DNA of 64,000 nucleotides, taken from CAIJMU01 sp035530275 (GTDB taxonomy: Bacteria; Spirochaetota; Spirochaetia; Treponematales; Rectinemataceae). Below the pieces are notes generated by a model that had not been told where the DNA came from, did not search any database, and worked only from the letters and a program-made list of their open reading frames with translations. Positions 51,807 through 60,930 of the stretch are shown here, piece by piece; within the stretch, counting starts at the first letter, position 1; each line of letters starts with the position of its first letter. Location: the NCBI GenBank assembly GCA_035530275.1, contig DATKVC010000005.1, positions 62,001 to 126,000 on the forward strand, given 5' to 3'. The translations under genes were made by a program, and so were the position numbers.

Positions 51807-52860
51807 TGGGGCCTCCATGTCGTGGGGTACCGCAGGATTCGCGCACGATCAATCGCGCCGGGATGATGTATTCGGAAGCCTCGGGCGCGTCGAGATTCGA
51901 GGCGCCCGTTCCGGTCGTCGCCCTGCCCTCTACCTTCGCGAGGAGGACATCGAAGGCGGTTGCGCCGATGCGTTCGGTGGGTTGCCTGATCGCCGTGATC
52001 GGGCTTCGCATGAATCGGAAGCACTCTGGATCGTCGAAGGAGACCACGGCCATCTTTCCGGGGACCTCCACGCCCGATTCCTCGAGGACGGACAGGGTGA
52101 GGTAGCAAAGGTTGGCGTTGCCGCAGATGATGCCGTCGAGGTCGGGAGACTTGGCGAGCCAGCGTTTGACCTTCGCCTTGTTGTCGCCGGCCCTCGAGCG
52201 GAGCGTGAGCACGCGGGCCTCGTCGGCGAGGCCCAGCTCTTCCATCGCCGCGACGAAACCCTCGGCCCTTTCGCCCATGGTCGCGATGGCCATTTCATGG
52301 CCGATGAAGCCGAGTTTCTTTCGGCCTAGGCCGACGAGATGCCTTGTCGCCTCGCGGGCGCTTCTGCCGTTTTCGATCCCCACGAAATCGAGACCGCTCT
52401 CCTCGCTCCGCCGATCGACCAGGACCACAGGCAAGTTGCCCCCCCTCGGAACGCGGACGGTCACGTTCCTGTCGACCGGGGCGAGAATGATTCCGTCGAC
52501 GCCTCGGTCGGCGAGGATTTCGATGTAGCGGGCTTCCTTCTCCGGATCTTCCTCCGAATCGCAGAGGGTGACGAGGTAGCCGCGCTCGTTGGCCGCGGAT
52601 TCGACGGCCTTCGTGAGACCGGCGAAGAATTCTTCGCGAATGTCGGAGATGATGAGGCCTATCGTCTTGGATCCAGCACCGCGGAGGCCCCGGGCGAGCT
52701 GATTCGGCCTGTAGCCGAGTTCCTTGACCGCGGCGACGACCCGATCGTGCCGCGTCTTTTCCACATGGCGGGTTTTGTTGAGGACATGGGAGACGGTCGA
52801 GATGGAGACCTTTGCCTTGTTGGCCACATCTTGGATCGTGGTCGCTTTCTGCTTCGACAC
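51799..52860 (-). CDS. LacI-family repressor of ABC cassette C
   Basis: A 353-residue LacI-type repressor that starts at GTG 52860 with AAGGAG 8 bases upstream. The DNA-binding part TTIQDVANKAKVSISTVSHVLNKTRHVEKTRHDRVVAAVKELGYRPNQLARGLRG is canonical. The effector domain has IGLIISDIREEFFAGLTKAVESAANERGYLVTLCDS and ends with ITAIRQPTERIGATAFDVLL. It is the first gene of the cassette C operon, and its promoter region carries a 28-bp palindrome and a second site, so it is probably autoregulated. A nearly identical site in the fucU promoter suggests that it also controls fucU. Confidence 0.94.
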
Positions 52861-52880
52861 CCGCGCCTCTCCTTGCTGCT

Positions 52881-52908
52881 ATCGAAACGTTTGCGCAAAC
52901 GTTTCGAT
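52881..52908. promoter_or_regulatory. 28-bp perfect palindrome, double LacI operator at the cassette C start site
   Basis: All 28 bases form a perfect inverted repeat. It consists of two overlapping AAACGTTT cores whose centres are 12 bases apart. It begins just downstream of the -10 on the minus strand and covers the likely transcription start. Confidence 0.8.
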
Positions 52909-52910
52909 GA

Positions 52911-52940
52911 ATAATTGTCCTTCGCACTTTGGCTTGTCAA
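52911..52940 (-). promoter_or_regulatory. promoter of the LacI-cassette C operon
   Basis: On the minus strand TTGACA (52935-52940) is followed after 18 bases by AATTAT (52911-52916, 4 of 6). The start near 52904 lies inside the double operator. Confidence 0.6.
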
Positions 52941-52951
52941 GAGATGATTTT

Positions 52952-52967
52952 ATGCAAACGATTGCAC
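52952..52967. promoter_or_regulatory. LacI-type operator upstream of the cassette C promoter
   Basis: Read on the minus strand the site is GTGCAATCGTTTGCAT, a good palindrome around ATCGTT. It is centred 65 bases from the double operator, about six helical turns. Its first 12 bases are identical to the fucU proximal operator. Confidence 0.65.
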
Positions 52968-53183
52968 ACCATCGCGGGAAATACTTGTCCGGGATTCGAA
53001 GCTTGTCAAGAAAAAGATGCAAAAAATGAATCAAGAATCTGACGATCGCCTGCTATAGGAGACAGATAGCTCAATTCATGCCAGTCATTCTTTCAGTCTT
53101 ACCGCTTGCAGCGCAAAATGAAATGTGGTATATCGAAGCTGTTTCGAAAGCTATTAGAAGGGAAAATGAAAGGCGGATAGCGG
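52968..53183. other. AT-rich upstream region of the DeoR-type gene
   Basis: This stretch, together with the operators to its left, forms the 323-base gap between the LacI and DeoR genes. It has no gene. Candidate elements are TATATC near 53132 as a -10 and GCTGTTTCGAAAGCT around 53140, whose TTTCGAAA is self-complementary and could bind the DeoR product. The evidence is weak. Confidence 0.35.
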
Positions 53184-53939
53184 ATGACCGATGTCCTGTC
53201 GGAACGAGAGCGCTCGATTCTCGACCTTCTCGCGGAGGAGGGCACTCTGTCCGTAAGCCGCCTCGTGCAGTCTCTCGGCGTCTCCGCCGTCACCATTCGC
53301 GCCGACCTCCAGAACCTGGAGGAACGCGGCTTTCTGGAAAGAACGCGGGGCGGGGCGGCGCCGAGCTTCCATAGCAGCATCCTCGAAAGGCTCCGCGACC
53401 GCACGGCAGAAAAGACCCGCATAGCCAAGGCCGCCGCGGGCCTGGTCCGCGACGGCGACCGCATCATGCTCGAGGCGGGAACGACGGCCGCCCTCGTGGT
53501 GCGCCATCTCGCGGGCAAACGCGACATCCACATCGTCACCAACTCCGCCCTGGTTCTCGCCTGGGCCCGCGGTAATCCGGCCCTTTCCGTCACGATCACC
53601 GGCGGCGAGTACCGCCGACTGACCGAATCGATGGTCGGTCCCCTGGCCCTCGACGCGATCGCCAGGCACAACGTGCGCCTTGCCTTCGTGGGCACGGACG
53701 GTTTCAGCCTCGAGCGAGGAATGACGGCGCGCCTCGTCGAGGGAGCCGAGATCGTCAAGGCGATGGTGGCGAAGGCCGAGACCTCCGTGCTCCTCGCCGA
53801 TTCGACTAAATATGGAAAGGCGGGCTTCGTGTCCGTCCTTCCGCTCTCGGGTGTGAGCCGCGTCATCATGGACGACGGCCTGCCCCAGGCGGCGCTCGAG
53901 GAACTCCGCGCCGCTTCCATAGACATCACGCTGGTGTAA
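53184..53939 (+). CDS. DeoR-family transcriptional regulator upstream of the dehydrogenase complex
   Basis: A 251-residue DeoR repressor of the usual length. The winged helix is LSERERSILDLLAEEGTLSVSRLVQSLGVSAVTIRADLQNLEERGFLERTRGGA, and the sensor domain contains KTRIAKAAAGLVRDGDRIMLEAGTT and the ligand loop LLADSTKYGKAGF. The effector is usually a phosphorylated sugar. It precedes the E2 gene by 11 bases, so it heads the operon that runs through the 2-oxo acid dehydrogenase genes and probably controls it. Confidence 0.93.
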   Translation: MTDVLSERERSILDLLAEEGTLSVSRLVQSLGVSAVTIRADLQNLEERGFLERTRGGAAPSFHSSILERLRDRTAEKTRIAKAAAGLVRDGDRIMLEAGTTAALVVRHLAGKRDIHIVTNSALVLAWARGNPALSVTITGGEYRRLTESMVGPLALDAIARHNVRLAFVGTDGFSLERGMTARLVEGAEIVKAMVAKAETSVLLADSTKYGKAGFVSVLPLSGVSRVIMDDGLPQAALEELRAASIDITLV

Positions 53940-53950
53940 GGGAGGCTGAG

Positions 53951-55408
53951 GTGGCCAATGTCGTGACGATGCCCCGCCAGGGCAACACGGTCGAATCCTG
54001 CGTCCTCGTCGGGTGGCGCGTGGCCGAGGGGGCGCGGGTCGCCGCCTCGGATATCATCTGCGAAGTCGAGACCGACAAGGCCGTCTTCGAGGTGCCCGCC
54101 GGCTTCGACGGGGTCCTCCTCAAGCATCTCGCCGGCGAAGGCGACGATGTGCCCGTGCTCGCTCCGATCGCCGTGATCGGCGAAAAGGGCGAAGATTGGA
54201 GCGCGGCTGTGGTCGGGGCTGGCGGAGGAGAAGCGTCGCTGGAGAGCGAGGCCGGCAAGGTTACGCAGCAGTCCAAGCCTTCGTCGGCTGGTGGAAGCGC
54301 GGTTTCGGCGACCTCGTCACCGGCGGCCGTCGCCGGGACTTCTGCTGGGGCTGCTGCCGCAGCGGGCGTCTCGCCTCGGGCGAGGGCCCTCGCCTCCGCC
54401 GAAGCTGTGGAGGCTTCGACCCTCGCCGGTTCCGGGCCGGGAGGTCGCGTGATCGAACGCGATGTACGCGCGGCCCTAGACGCTCGCGCGCCCCTGGGAG
54501 CCGCCGCGCGCGCGGCGATCGCTGCGGGAGGCGCCTCCGGGGCCCTCGTCCCGACCGAGGGATCGGGCATCGGCGGAAGGGTGCGTCTGGCCGACATGGG
54601 CGCAGGCTCCGCGATCGAGGCTTCGGCCCCGACCGGGAGTCTCGTCCAGGCTGGATCGCGCGCGGCTTCGGCGCCCGGCGCCTTCGCGCCCTCGACATTC
54701 GATTTTCCCGGACCTCTTTCGGAGCTGCCGATCAAGGGCATCCGCAAGGTCATCGCCGAGCGGATGCACGATTCGCTCTCGACTACGGCCCAGTACACCC
54801 TGCACGCGACGGCTTCCGCGACGAGGCTCCAGGCCCTGCGAGCGCGCCTCAAGGCCTCGCCCGAAGCGCTGGGGCTTTCGAAGGTGACCGTCGGCGACCT
54901 CGTGCTCTTCGCCGTGTCCCGGGTGCTCAGGGATCATCCGATGTGCAACGCTCACAAGTTAGGCGACAGGGTCCGCGTCTTCGAAAGGGTCCATCTCGGC
55001 CTGGCCGTCGACACGCCCAGGGGACTCATGGTGCCCGTCCTCAGGAACGCCGATCTCCTGAGCCTCGCCGAGATATCGCGCGAGGCCAAGCGCCTCGCCT
55101 CGGCATGCATCGAGGGACGCATCTCCCCCGACGAACTTTCAGGGTCCACCTTCACCGTTTCGAACCTCGGCGGCTTCGGCGTCGATTACTTCACCCCTGT
55201 CATCAACGCCCCAGAGGTTTGCGTGCTCGGCGTGGGGGCGATCCTGCCCCGACCGACGGAGGGGGCCGACGGCGTCGTCGGCTTCGTCCCGGGCATCGCC
55301 CTATCGCTGACCTCGGACCACCAGGTCGTCGACGGAGCGCCGGGGGCGCGCTTTCTCAAGGATATCGGAGCCGCGATCGCCGACATCGATCTGACGATCG
55401 CGAGATAA
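53951..55408 (+). CDS. 2-oxo acid dehydrogenase complex E2 (dihydrolipoamide acyltransferase)
   Basis: A 485-residue E2 that starts at GTG 53951. The lipoyl domain has the lipoylated Lys43 in ETDKAVFEV. An Ala/Ser/Gly-rich linker follows, then a peripheral-subunit-binding domain (SPRARALASAEAVEASTLAGSGPGGRVIERDVRAAL). A second, degenerate copy may follow (PLGAAARAAIAAGGASGALVPTEGSGIGGRVRLADM). The catalytic domain begins at LSELPIKGIRKVIAERMHDSL and has the active-site HQVVDG (His457, Asp461). It forms the core of the complex encoded with the next two genes. The 2-oxo acid could be pyruvate, acetoin or 2-oxobutyrate. Confidence 0.92.
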   Translation: MANVVTMPRQGNTVESCVLVGWRVAEGARVAASDIICEVETDKAVFEVPAGFDGVLLKHLAGEGDDVPVLAPIAVIGEKGEDWSAAVVGAGGGEASLESEAGKVTQQSKPSSAGGSAVSATSSPAAVAGTSAGAAAAAGVSPRARALASAEAVEASTLAGSGPGGRVIERDVRAALDARAPLGAAARAAIAAGGASGALVPTEGSGIGGRVRLADMGAGSAIEASAPTGSLVQAGSRAASAPGAFAPSTFDFPGPLSELPIKGIRKVIAERMHDSLSTTAQYTLHATASATRLQALRARLKASPEALGLSKVTVGDLVLFAVSRVLRDHPMCNAHKLGDRVRVFERVHLGLAVDTPRGLMVPVLRNADLLSLAEISREAKRLASACIEGRISPDELSGSTFTVSNLGGFGVDYFTPVINAPEVCVLGVGAILPRPTEGADGVVGFVPGIALSLTSDHQVVDGAPGARFLKDIGAAIADIDLTIAR

Positions 55409-55419
55409 GGAGAACTACG

Positions 55420-56817
55420 ATGTACGATGTCATCATCATCGGCGGGGGTCCCGCGGGGTACCGAGCCGCCGAACGCTTCGCCGAGCTCAAACGCCAGGTT
55501 CTCCTCGTCGAGAAGGCGGAGATAGGCGGCACCTGCCTCAATGTCGGCTGCATCCCGACGAAAACCCTTATCAATTCCGCCAAACTTTACGTGCACGCCC
55601 GCGAGGGCGAGCGCTTCGGCGTGAACGTCCAGGGCCTCTCCTTCGATCTCGCGAAGATGATGGCGTGGAAGGCCGAGGTGGTCGACAAGCTCCGCGCGGG
55701 CATCGTCGGCGGGCTCAAGCACGGCAAGGTGGAGATCGTCGCCGGGGCGGCGGAGATCCTCGGCCGCGGGAAGGTCCGCGTGACGCCGTCGGGGGGCGAG
55801 GCCAAGGTCGAGGAGTGCAAGGCCATCCTGGTCGCGACCGGTTCGACTCCCATAGTGCCGCCCATCCCGGGGGTAGCTGGCAATCCCCTCGTGATCGATT
55901 CGACGGGGGCCCTCGATATGGCGACGCTGCCGAAAAAGTTTTGCGTCATCGGCGGCGGCGTCATCGGCGTCGAGTTCGCGAGCCTCTATTCGAGCCTCGG
56001 CGCTGAGGTGACCGTGGTGGAGATGATGGAGGAGATCGTGCCCTTCATGGACGCGGACCTCGCCCCCGTCCTCCGCCGCGCGATGAAGGACGTGAAATGG
56101 AAACTCGGCTGCAAGGTCGAGTCGATCGACGCCGACGGGGCAGGCGGCGCGAAGGTTCGCTACGTGACGAAGGACGGGACGAAGGAAGCTGTCGACGCCG
56201 ACCTGGTCCTCATGGCCATCGGTCGCAAGCCCGTGCTTCAGGGCTGGGGAGCCGAGGCGGCCGGCCTCGATCTCACGCCGCGGGGAATCGTCACCGACGA
56301 AAGGATGCGCACGAGCGTACCGGGCATCTGGGCGGCGGGCGACGTCACGGGGCGAAGCCAACTCGCCCACTCGGCCTATCGGATGGCGGAAGTCGCGAGC
56401 CTCGATATCGAAGCCCTGCTCACGGGAGAGGCCGGCGGTGCGATGCGCTGGCGCGGCGAGGCCGTGCCCTGGGCCGTCTACTCCCTGCCCGAAGCCGCCG
56501 GAGTCGGAATGACCGAGCAGGAGGCCAAGGCCAAGGGGCTCGAGGTGAAGAGCCTTCGCGTTCCCCTCAGGGCCTCCGGCCGCTTCGCCGCCGAAAACGG
56601 CTTCCAGGCCCATGGCGCGGTGAAGCTCGTCGCCGAGGCCGGCACGGGAAGGATTCTCGGAGTCCACGGAGTCGGAAGCTACGCCTCCGAGACCATCTGG
56701 GGCGGGGCCGTCCTCATCGAGCAGGAGACGAGGGTCGCGGAGCTGCGCGAGATCATCATGCCGCACCCGACGGTATGGGAGCTTCTCCGTGACGCCGCCT
56801 GGCAGCTTGATATCTAG
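55420..56817 (+). CDS. lpdA: dihydrolipoamide dehydrogenase (E3)
   Basis: A 465-residue flavoprotein that reoxidises the lipoyl group of E2 with NAD+. It shows the FAD-binding MYDVIIIGGGPAGYRAAERFAELK, the redox-active disulfide GGTCLNVGCIPTK, the NAD-binding KFCVIGGGVIGVEFASLYSSLGAEVTVVE, the second FAD motif GIWAAGDVTGRSQLAHSA, and the C-terminal active-site HPTVWELL. The His-x-x-x-x-Glu pair of known E3 proteins is present as HPTVWE. ATG 55420 with AAGGAG upstream is clear; sequence further upstream in the frame is a shadow of the E2 gene. Confidence 0.94.
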   Translation: MYDVIIIGGGPAGYRAAERFAELKRQVLLVEKAEIGGTCLNVGCIPTKTLINSAKLYVHAREGERFGVNVQGLSFDLAKMMAWKAEVVDKLRAGIVGGLKHGKVEIVAGAAEILGRGKVRVTPSGGEAKVEECKAILVATGSTPIVPPIPGVAGNPLVIDSTGALDMATLPKKFCVIGGGVIGVEFASLYSSLGAEVTVVEMMEEIVPFMDADLAPVLRRAMKDVKWKLGCKVESIDADGAGGAKVRYVTKDGTKEAVDADLVLMAIGRKPVLQGWGAEAAGLDLTPRGIVTDERMRTSVPGIWAAGDVTGRSQLAHSAYRMAEVASLDIEALLTGEAGGAMRWRGEAVPWAVYSLPEAAGVGMTEQEAKAKGLEVKSLRVPLRASGRFAAENGFQAHGAVKLVAEAGTGRILGVHGVGSYASETIWGGAVLIEQETRVAELREIIMPHPTVWELLRDAAWQLDI

Positions 56818-56831
56818 CAGTCACGCAAGAA

Positions 56832-57017
56832 GGCGGGGACAGGACGTCCCCGCGCAGCAACGGACGAAGGCATGGCCTTCGTCGATGCCGCGAGCGAGCG
56901 CAGGGACGCGCGGGCCGCGGCTCAGGCGGGGACAGGACGTCCCCGCGCAGCAACGGACGAAGGCATGGCCTTCGTCGATGCCGCGAGCGAGCGCAGGGAC
57001 GCGCGAGCCGCGGCCAA
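56832..57017. repeat. tandem duplication of a 93-bp unit with two hairpins (REP/BIME-like)
   Basis: Two copies of a 93-bp unit (56832-56924 and 56925-57017) differ at only three positions. Each contains GGGGAC-AGGAC-GTCCCC and CGAAGGC-ATG-GCCTTCG, two near-perfect hairpins. The pair fills the gap between the E3 and E1 genes. Because 93 is divisible by three, the E1 frame stays open through both copies and gives a repeated peptide, but the ribosome binding site is after the repeat. Confidence 0.8.
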
Positions 57018-57027
57018 GGAGATAGTT

Positions 57028-59505
57028 ATGCCCAAATCCATACTGGTCGATCCCAAATCCGTCCGCGAGCCCCAAGTGCTCAAGATCAAGGACATTCCGG
57101 TCAACGCCTACAAGGCCGATTTCGCCAAGGAAAAGGCAAGATGGGGACAGGAGCGCCTCGTCCGCGCCTGGTACGACATGGCGACGATCCGCGAATTCGA
57201 GACAATGCTGAACAGTTTCAAGACGCAGGGCTCGTGGAACGGCATCGAGTACAATCACAAGGGCCCGGCCCATCTCTCGATCGGCCAAGAGTCCTCGGCG
57301 GTCGGCCAGTCGATGGCCCTCGAGGTCGACGACCACATCTTCGGATCGCATCGCAGCCACGGCGAAATTCTCGCCAAGTGCTATGCGGCTGTCGCACGTC
57401 TCGACGAGAAGCGTCTCGAGGGGATCATGAAATCCTTCCTCGGCGGCGAGACCCTCGCCCTCGCGGAGAAGATTCCCTACACGACGATCCGCGACCTCGG
57501 GGAGAATTTCGTGCTCTACGGCACCCTGGCGGAGATCTTCGCGCGCAAGGCCGGCATCAACCGCGGTCTCGGCGGTTCGATGCACGCCTTCTTCACGCCC
57601 TTCGGCTCGATGCCGAACAACGCGATCGTCGGTGGTTCGGCCGACATCGCCGTGGGCGCCGCCCTCTTCAAACGCATCAACCGCAAGCAGGGCATCGTCA
57701 TCGCGAACATCGGCGACGCATCGATGGGCTGCGGCCCGGTCTGGGAGGCGATGAGCCTCGCCTCGATGGACCAGTACCGCGAACTCTGGGCCAAGGAAAT
57801 CGGCGGAGCCCCGCCCGTCCTCTTCAATTTCTTCAACAATTTCTATGGCATGGGCGGACAGACGAGTGGCGAAACCATGGGCTACAAGGTCCTCGCCCGC
57901 GTCGGCGCCGGCGTCAATCCGGACAACATGCACGCCGAGCGCGTCGACGGCTACAATCCCCTCGCGGTCGCGGACGCCACGGCGCGGAAGAAGGAAATCC
58001 TCGTCGCCGGCAAGGGCCCCGTCCTCCTCGACGTGATCACCTATCGCGTCTCCGGGCATTCGCCTTCGGACGCCTCGAGCTATCGCACGCCCGAGGAGAT
58101 CAAGCTCTGGCAGGAAGCGGACGCCATCGAAAGCTACGCCGATTACCTGGTCAAGAACGGCGTGACGACGAAGGAGGCCCTCGCAGCCACGCGGGCGGGC
58201 ATCGTCGAGAAGCTTGCGGCCGTCGTGAGACTCGCCACGAACGACGTCGAGAGCCCGCGGGTCGGTGGAGCCTTCATCGAGTCGGTGATGTTCTCGAACG
58301 GCAAGGTCGAGGCCTTCGACGTCGAGGGCACAGCGAAGGAAGCGCGCAAAGCCGAACTCTCGCAACCCCTCGCCGAGAACGCCCACGTCAAGGCCCTTGC
58401 GGGGAAGGCGCGCTATGCTTTCGACGCCGAGGGCAAGGCTGTTTCGAAGAACAAGCTCTATCAGTACCGCGACGCCCTTTTCGAGGCCATGGCCCATCGC
58501 TTCGCCATCGATCCCTCGATGGCCGCCTGGGGTGAGGAAAATCGCGACTGGGGCGGTGCCTTCGCCGTCTATCGCGGCCTCACGGAACTTCTGCCCTATC
58601 ACAGGCTCTTCAATTCCTCCATCTCCGAGGGAGCTATCGTCGGCTCCGGCGTCGGTTATGCTCTGTCGGGCGGTCGCGCCGTGGTAGAACTTATGTATTG
58701 CGACTTCATGGGCCGGGCGGGCGACGAGATCTTCAACCAGATGTCGAAGTGGCAGGCCATGTCCGCCGGCCTCCTCAAGATGCCCCTCGTCCTCCGCGTC
58801 TCGGTGGGGAACAAATACGGGGCCCAGCACTCGCAGGATTGGGCTGCCCTCGTGGCCCACGTGCCGGGGCTCAAGGCCTATTTCCCCGCGACGCCCTACG
58901 ATGCCAAGGGAATGCTCAATCTCGCCTTGCGCGGCACGGACCCCGTCGTGTTCTTCGAGAGCCAACTCCTCTACGACGTGGGCGAACAGTTCGAGAAGGG
59001 CGGAGTGCCTGAGGGCTATTACGAAGTGCCCGAGGGGAAGCCGGCCATTCGGCGCCAGGGCAAGGATCTCACCATCGCCACCCTCGGCGCGACCCTGTAT
59101 CGGGCTCTCGAGGCGGCCAAGATCCTCGAAGGAGAGTACGGCGTCTCGACCGAGGTCATCGACCTCCGTTTCATCGCCCCACTCGATTATTCAGTATTGG
59201 TTGAATCGGTGTCGAAGACCGGGCGCCTGCTTCTGGCGAGCGACGCCGCCGAGCGAGGTTCCTTCCTCCATACGGTGGCATCGACCCTGCAGACCCTGGC
59301 CTTCGACAGGCTCGACGCCCCCGTCGCGGTGGTGGGGAGCCGCAATTGGATCACGCCGGCGGCCGAGATGGAGGAGCTCTACTTCCCCCAGAAGGACTGG
59401 ATCGTCGACGCGGTCCACGAGCGCATCCTCCCCCTCAAGGGGAGGACGCCGCCCACCAACCAGTCGACGCTCGAACTCGCGCGCCGCGCCCGCCTCGGAG
59501 TCTGA
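57028..59505 (+). CDS. 2-oxo acid dehydrogenase E1, fused alpha and beta subunits
   Basis: An 825-residue thiamine diphosphate enzyme that joins E1-alpha (residues about 30-400) and E1-beta (about 490-825) in one chain. The alpha half has GSHRSHGEILAKCYAA, MPNNAIVGGSADIAVGAAL and the thiamine motif GDASMGCGPVWEAMSLA ending near NNFYGMGG. The beta half has LFNSSISEGAIVGSGVGYALSGGRAVVELMYCDFMGRAGDEIFNQ, LRVSVGNKYGAQHSQDWAAL and IDLRFIAPLDYSVLVESV. It decarboxylates a 2-oxo acid and acylates E2. ATG 57028 has AAGGAG 6 bases upstream and follows the repeat; ATG 56872 would add repeat-derived sequence and is rejected. Confidence 0.9.
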   Translation: MPKSILVDPKSVREPQVLKIKDIPVNAYKADFAKEKARWGQERLVRAWYDMATIREFETMLNSFKTQGSWNGIEYNHKGPAHLSIGQESSAVGQSMALEVDDHIFGSHRSHGEILAKCYAAVARLDEKRLEGIMKSFLGGETLALAEKIPYTTIRDLGENFVLYGTLAEIFARKAGINRGLGGSMHAFFTPFGSMPNNAIVGGSADIAVGAALFKRINRKQGIVIANIGDASMGCGPVWEAMSLASMDQYRELWAKEIGGAPPVLFNFFNNFYGMGGQTSGETMGYKVLARVGAGVNPDNMHAERVDGYNPLAVADATARKKEILVAGKGPVLLDVITYRVSGHSPSDASSYRTPEEIKLWQEADAIESYADYLVKNGVTTKEALAATRAGIVEKLAAVVRLATNDVESPRVGGAFIESVMFSNGKVEAFDVEGTAKEARKAELSQPLAENAHVKALAGKARYAFDAEGKAVSKNKLYQYRDALFEAMAHRFAIDPSMAAWGEENRDWGGAFAVYRGLTELLPYHRLFNSSISEGAIVGSGVGYALSGGRAVVELMYCDFMGRAGDEIFNQMSKWQAMSAGLLKMPLVLRVSVGNKYGAQHSQDWAALVAHVPGLKAYFPATPYDAKGMLNLALRGTDPVVFFESQLLYDVGEQFEKGGVPEGYYEVPEGKPAIRRQGKDLTIATLGATLYRALEAAKILEGEYGVSTEVIDLRFIAPLDYSVLVESVSKTGRLLLASDAAERGSFLHTVASTLQTLAFDRLDAPVAVVGSRNWITPAAEMEELYFPQKDWIVDAVHERILPLKGRTPPTNQSTLELARRARLGV

Positions 59506-59511
59506 GCGAAG

Positions 59512-60930
59512 ATGGAGCCGAGCGCCGCCCTCGTCGGGTTGCCCGAAAAGGATTCCTTCGCTCGCGATTGTCTCGTCGCGGCGGCATCTCCCGTCGCGAC
59601 CGGAAGGGAAAGGATCGCCGCGCTCGGATCCCTCCTCGGGGAACGCCCGGCCGAGAGACCGGGAGGCGTCGCGGTGCCTCCCGCGACGCGGGAAGTGAAC
59701 AATCACGTCCATACGATCTATTCATTCAGCCCCTACAGCCCTTCGATGGCGGCCTACCGGGCCCGCGCCTCGGGCCTCGGGGCGGCCGGATCGGTGGACC
59801 ATGATTCCATCGGCGCCGCCGAGGAGATGCTCGAGGCTTCGGCCCTCCTCGGGATCGGGGCGACGGTCGGTTTCGAAATCCGCGTCTCCTTTCGCGACAC
59901 GCCCTTCGCCGAGCGCAAGATAAACAATCCCGACTCGATCGGTATCGTTTACATGACGGTCCAGGGTCTGCCGAGGTCTTCCTTCGAGGCGGCCCGCGAT
60001 TTCCTCAAACCGATAGCGAAGTCTCGGGGAGAGCGCAATCGCAGGATGACGCTGGCGGCGACCTCCCTCTTGGAATCGGCGGGCTACCGCGGCATCGGAT
60101 ACGACCTCGATGTGCTGCCTCTTTCGAGGGCAGCCGAAGGCGGCAGCGTCACCGAGCGCCATATCCTGGCCGCCGCCGCGGCCTCGATGATCGAGCGTCA
60201 TGGGAAGGGCCCAGCCTTGGTTTCGGGCATCGCCCGCGATCTCGACCTCGCCTGTCCTCCACGAATAGCCTCCTGGCTTTCCGATCCTGACAATCCCCAT
60301 TATCTTTTCGATCTCCTCGGCCTCCTCAAGACGGGCTTTCTCGAGGCCGTATTCGAGCAGCCGGGCGAGGAGGAATGCATCCCTGTCGAAAGGGTCATCG
60401 CCTTCGCCCGGAAGGCGGGGGCGATTCCCGCCTATGCCTACCTCGGCGATATAGCCGATTCTCCGACAGGCGACAAGAAGGCCGAGAAATTCGAGGACGA
60501 ATTCCTCGACGAATTGGTTCCTTTTCTCTCGGACATAGGCTTTCGCGCGGTGGCGTACATGCCGCCGCGGAACAGCCCGGGGCAATTGGCGAGGATCCGC
60601 GAGCTCTGTTCGCGAGCGGGCCTGATGGAAATCTCCGGCGTCGACATCAATTCTTCCCGACAATCCTTCAACTGCCCCGAGGTTCTCGCTCCCGCCATGG
60701 CCCATCTCGTCGACGCGACCTGGGCGCTCATCGCCCACGAGCGCCTGTCCGGCATCGATGCGCGCTACGGTCTTTTCGCCGGCGACAATCCACTGGCTTC
60801 AAAGCCCATCACGGATCGGATCGCAGCCTACGGCGATATAGGCCGCGCCCTCGACAGGAGCCGACCCGACGAACCGACGATGCTTTCCCGCCTTGCGCGG
60901 GACCTGGAGAAGCGACATGGAAATGTATGA
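59512..60930 (+). CDS. PHP-domain metal-dependent phosphoesterase family protein
   Basis: A 472-residue protein. After an N-terminal region of about 60 residues comes the PHP motif I (NNHVHTIYSFSPYSP) with its metal-binding His pair, then SVDHDSIGAAEEM as motif II. Further acidic and His residues follow (GFEIRVSF; ISGVDINSS; FAGDNPLASKPITDR). PHP proteins hydrolyse phosphoesters, for example histidinol phosphate or nucleotides. It overlaps the next gene by 14 bases and follows E1 by 6. In this polyol/sugar-phosphate operon it might remove a phosphate from a pathway intermediate; the exact reaction is unknown. Confidence 0.82.
   Translation: MEPSAALVGLPEKDSFARDCLVAAASPVATGRERIAALGSLLGERPAERPGGVAVPPATREVNNHVHTIYSFSPYSPSMAAYRARASGLGAAGSVDHDSIGAAEEMLEASALLGIGATVGFEIRVSFRDTPFAERKINNPDSIGIVYMTVQGLPRSSFEAARDFLKPIAKSRGERNRRMTLAATSLLESAGYRGIGYDLDVLPLSRAAEGGSVTERHILAAAAASMIERHGKGPALVSGIARDLDLACPPRIASWLSDPDNPHYLFDLLGLLKTGFLEAVFEQPGEEECIPVERVIAFARKAGAIPAYAYLGDIADSPTGDKKAEKFEDEFLDELVPFLSDIGFRAVAYMPPRNSPGQLARIRELCSRAGLMEISGVDINSSRQSFNCPEVLAPAMAHLVDATWALIAHERLSGIDARYGLFAGDNPLASKPITDRIAAYGDIGRALDRSRPDEPTMLSRLARDLEKRHGNV

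Noticed and set aside
54013..55419. Upstream extension of the E3 frame giving a 934-codon open frame
   Set aside because: The extension is Arg-rich shadow of the E2 gene; the FAD motif and ribosome binding site fix the start at 55420.
56872..57027. Extended E1 start giving a repeated 31-residue N-terminal peptide
   Set aside because: The peptide is encoded by the tandem hairpin repeat, and AAGGAG lies directly before ATG 57028, where family sequence begins.
57000..57060. CRISPR-like repeat near the duplicated 93-bp unit
   Set aside because: Only two copies without spacers, with internal hairpins; no cas genes anywhere in the window.
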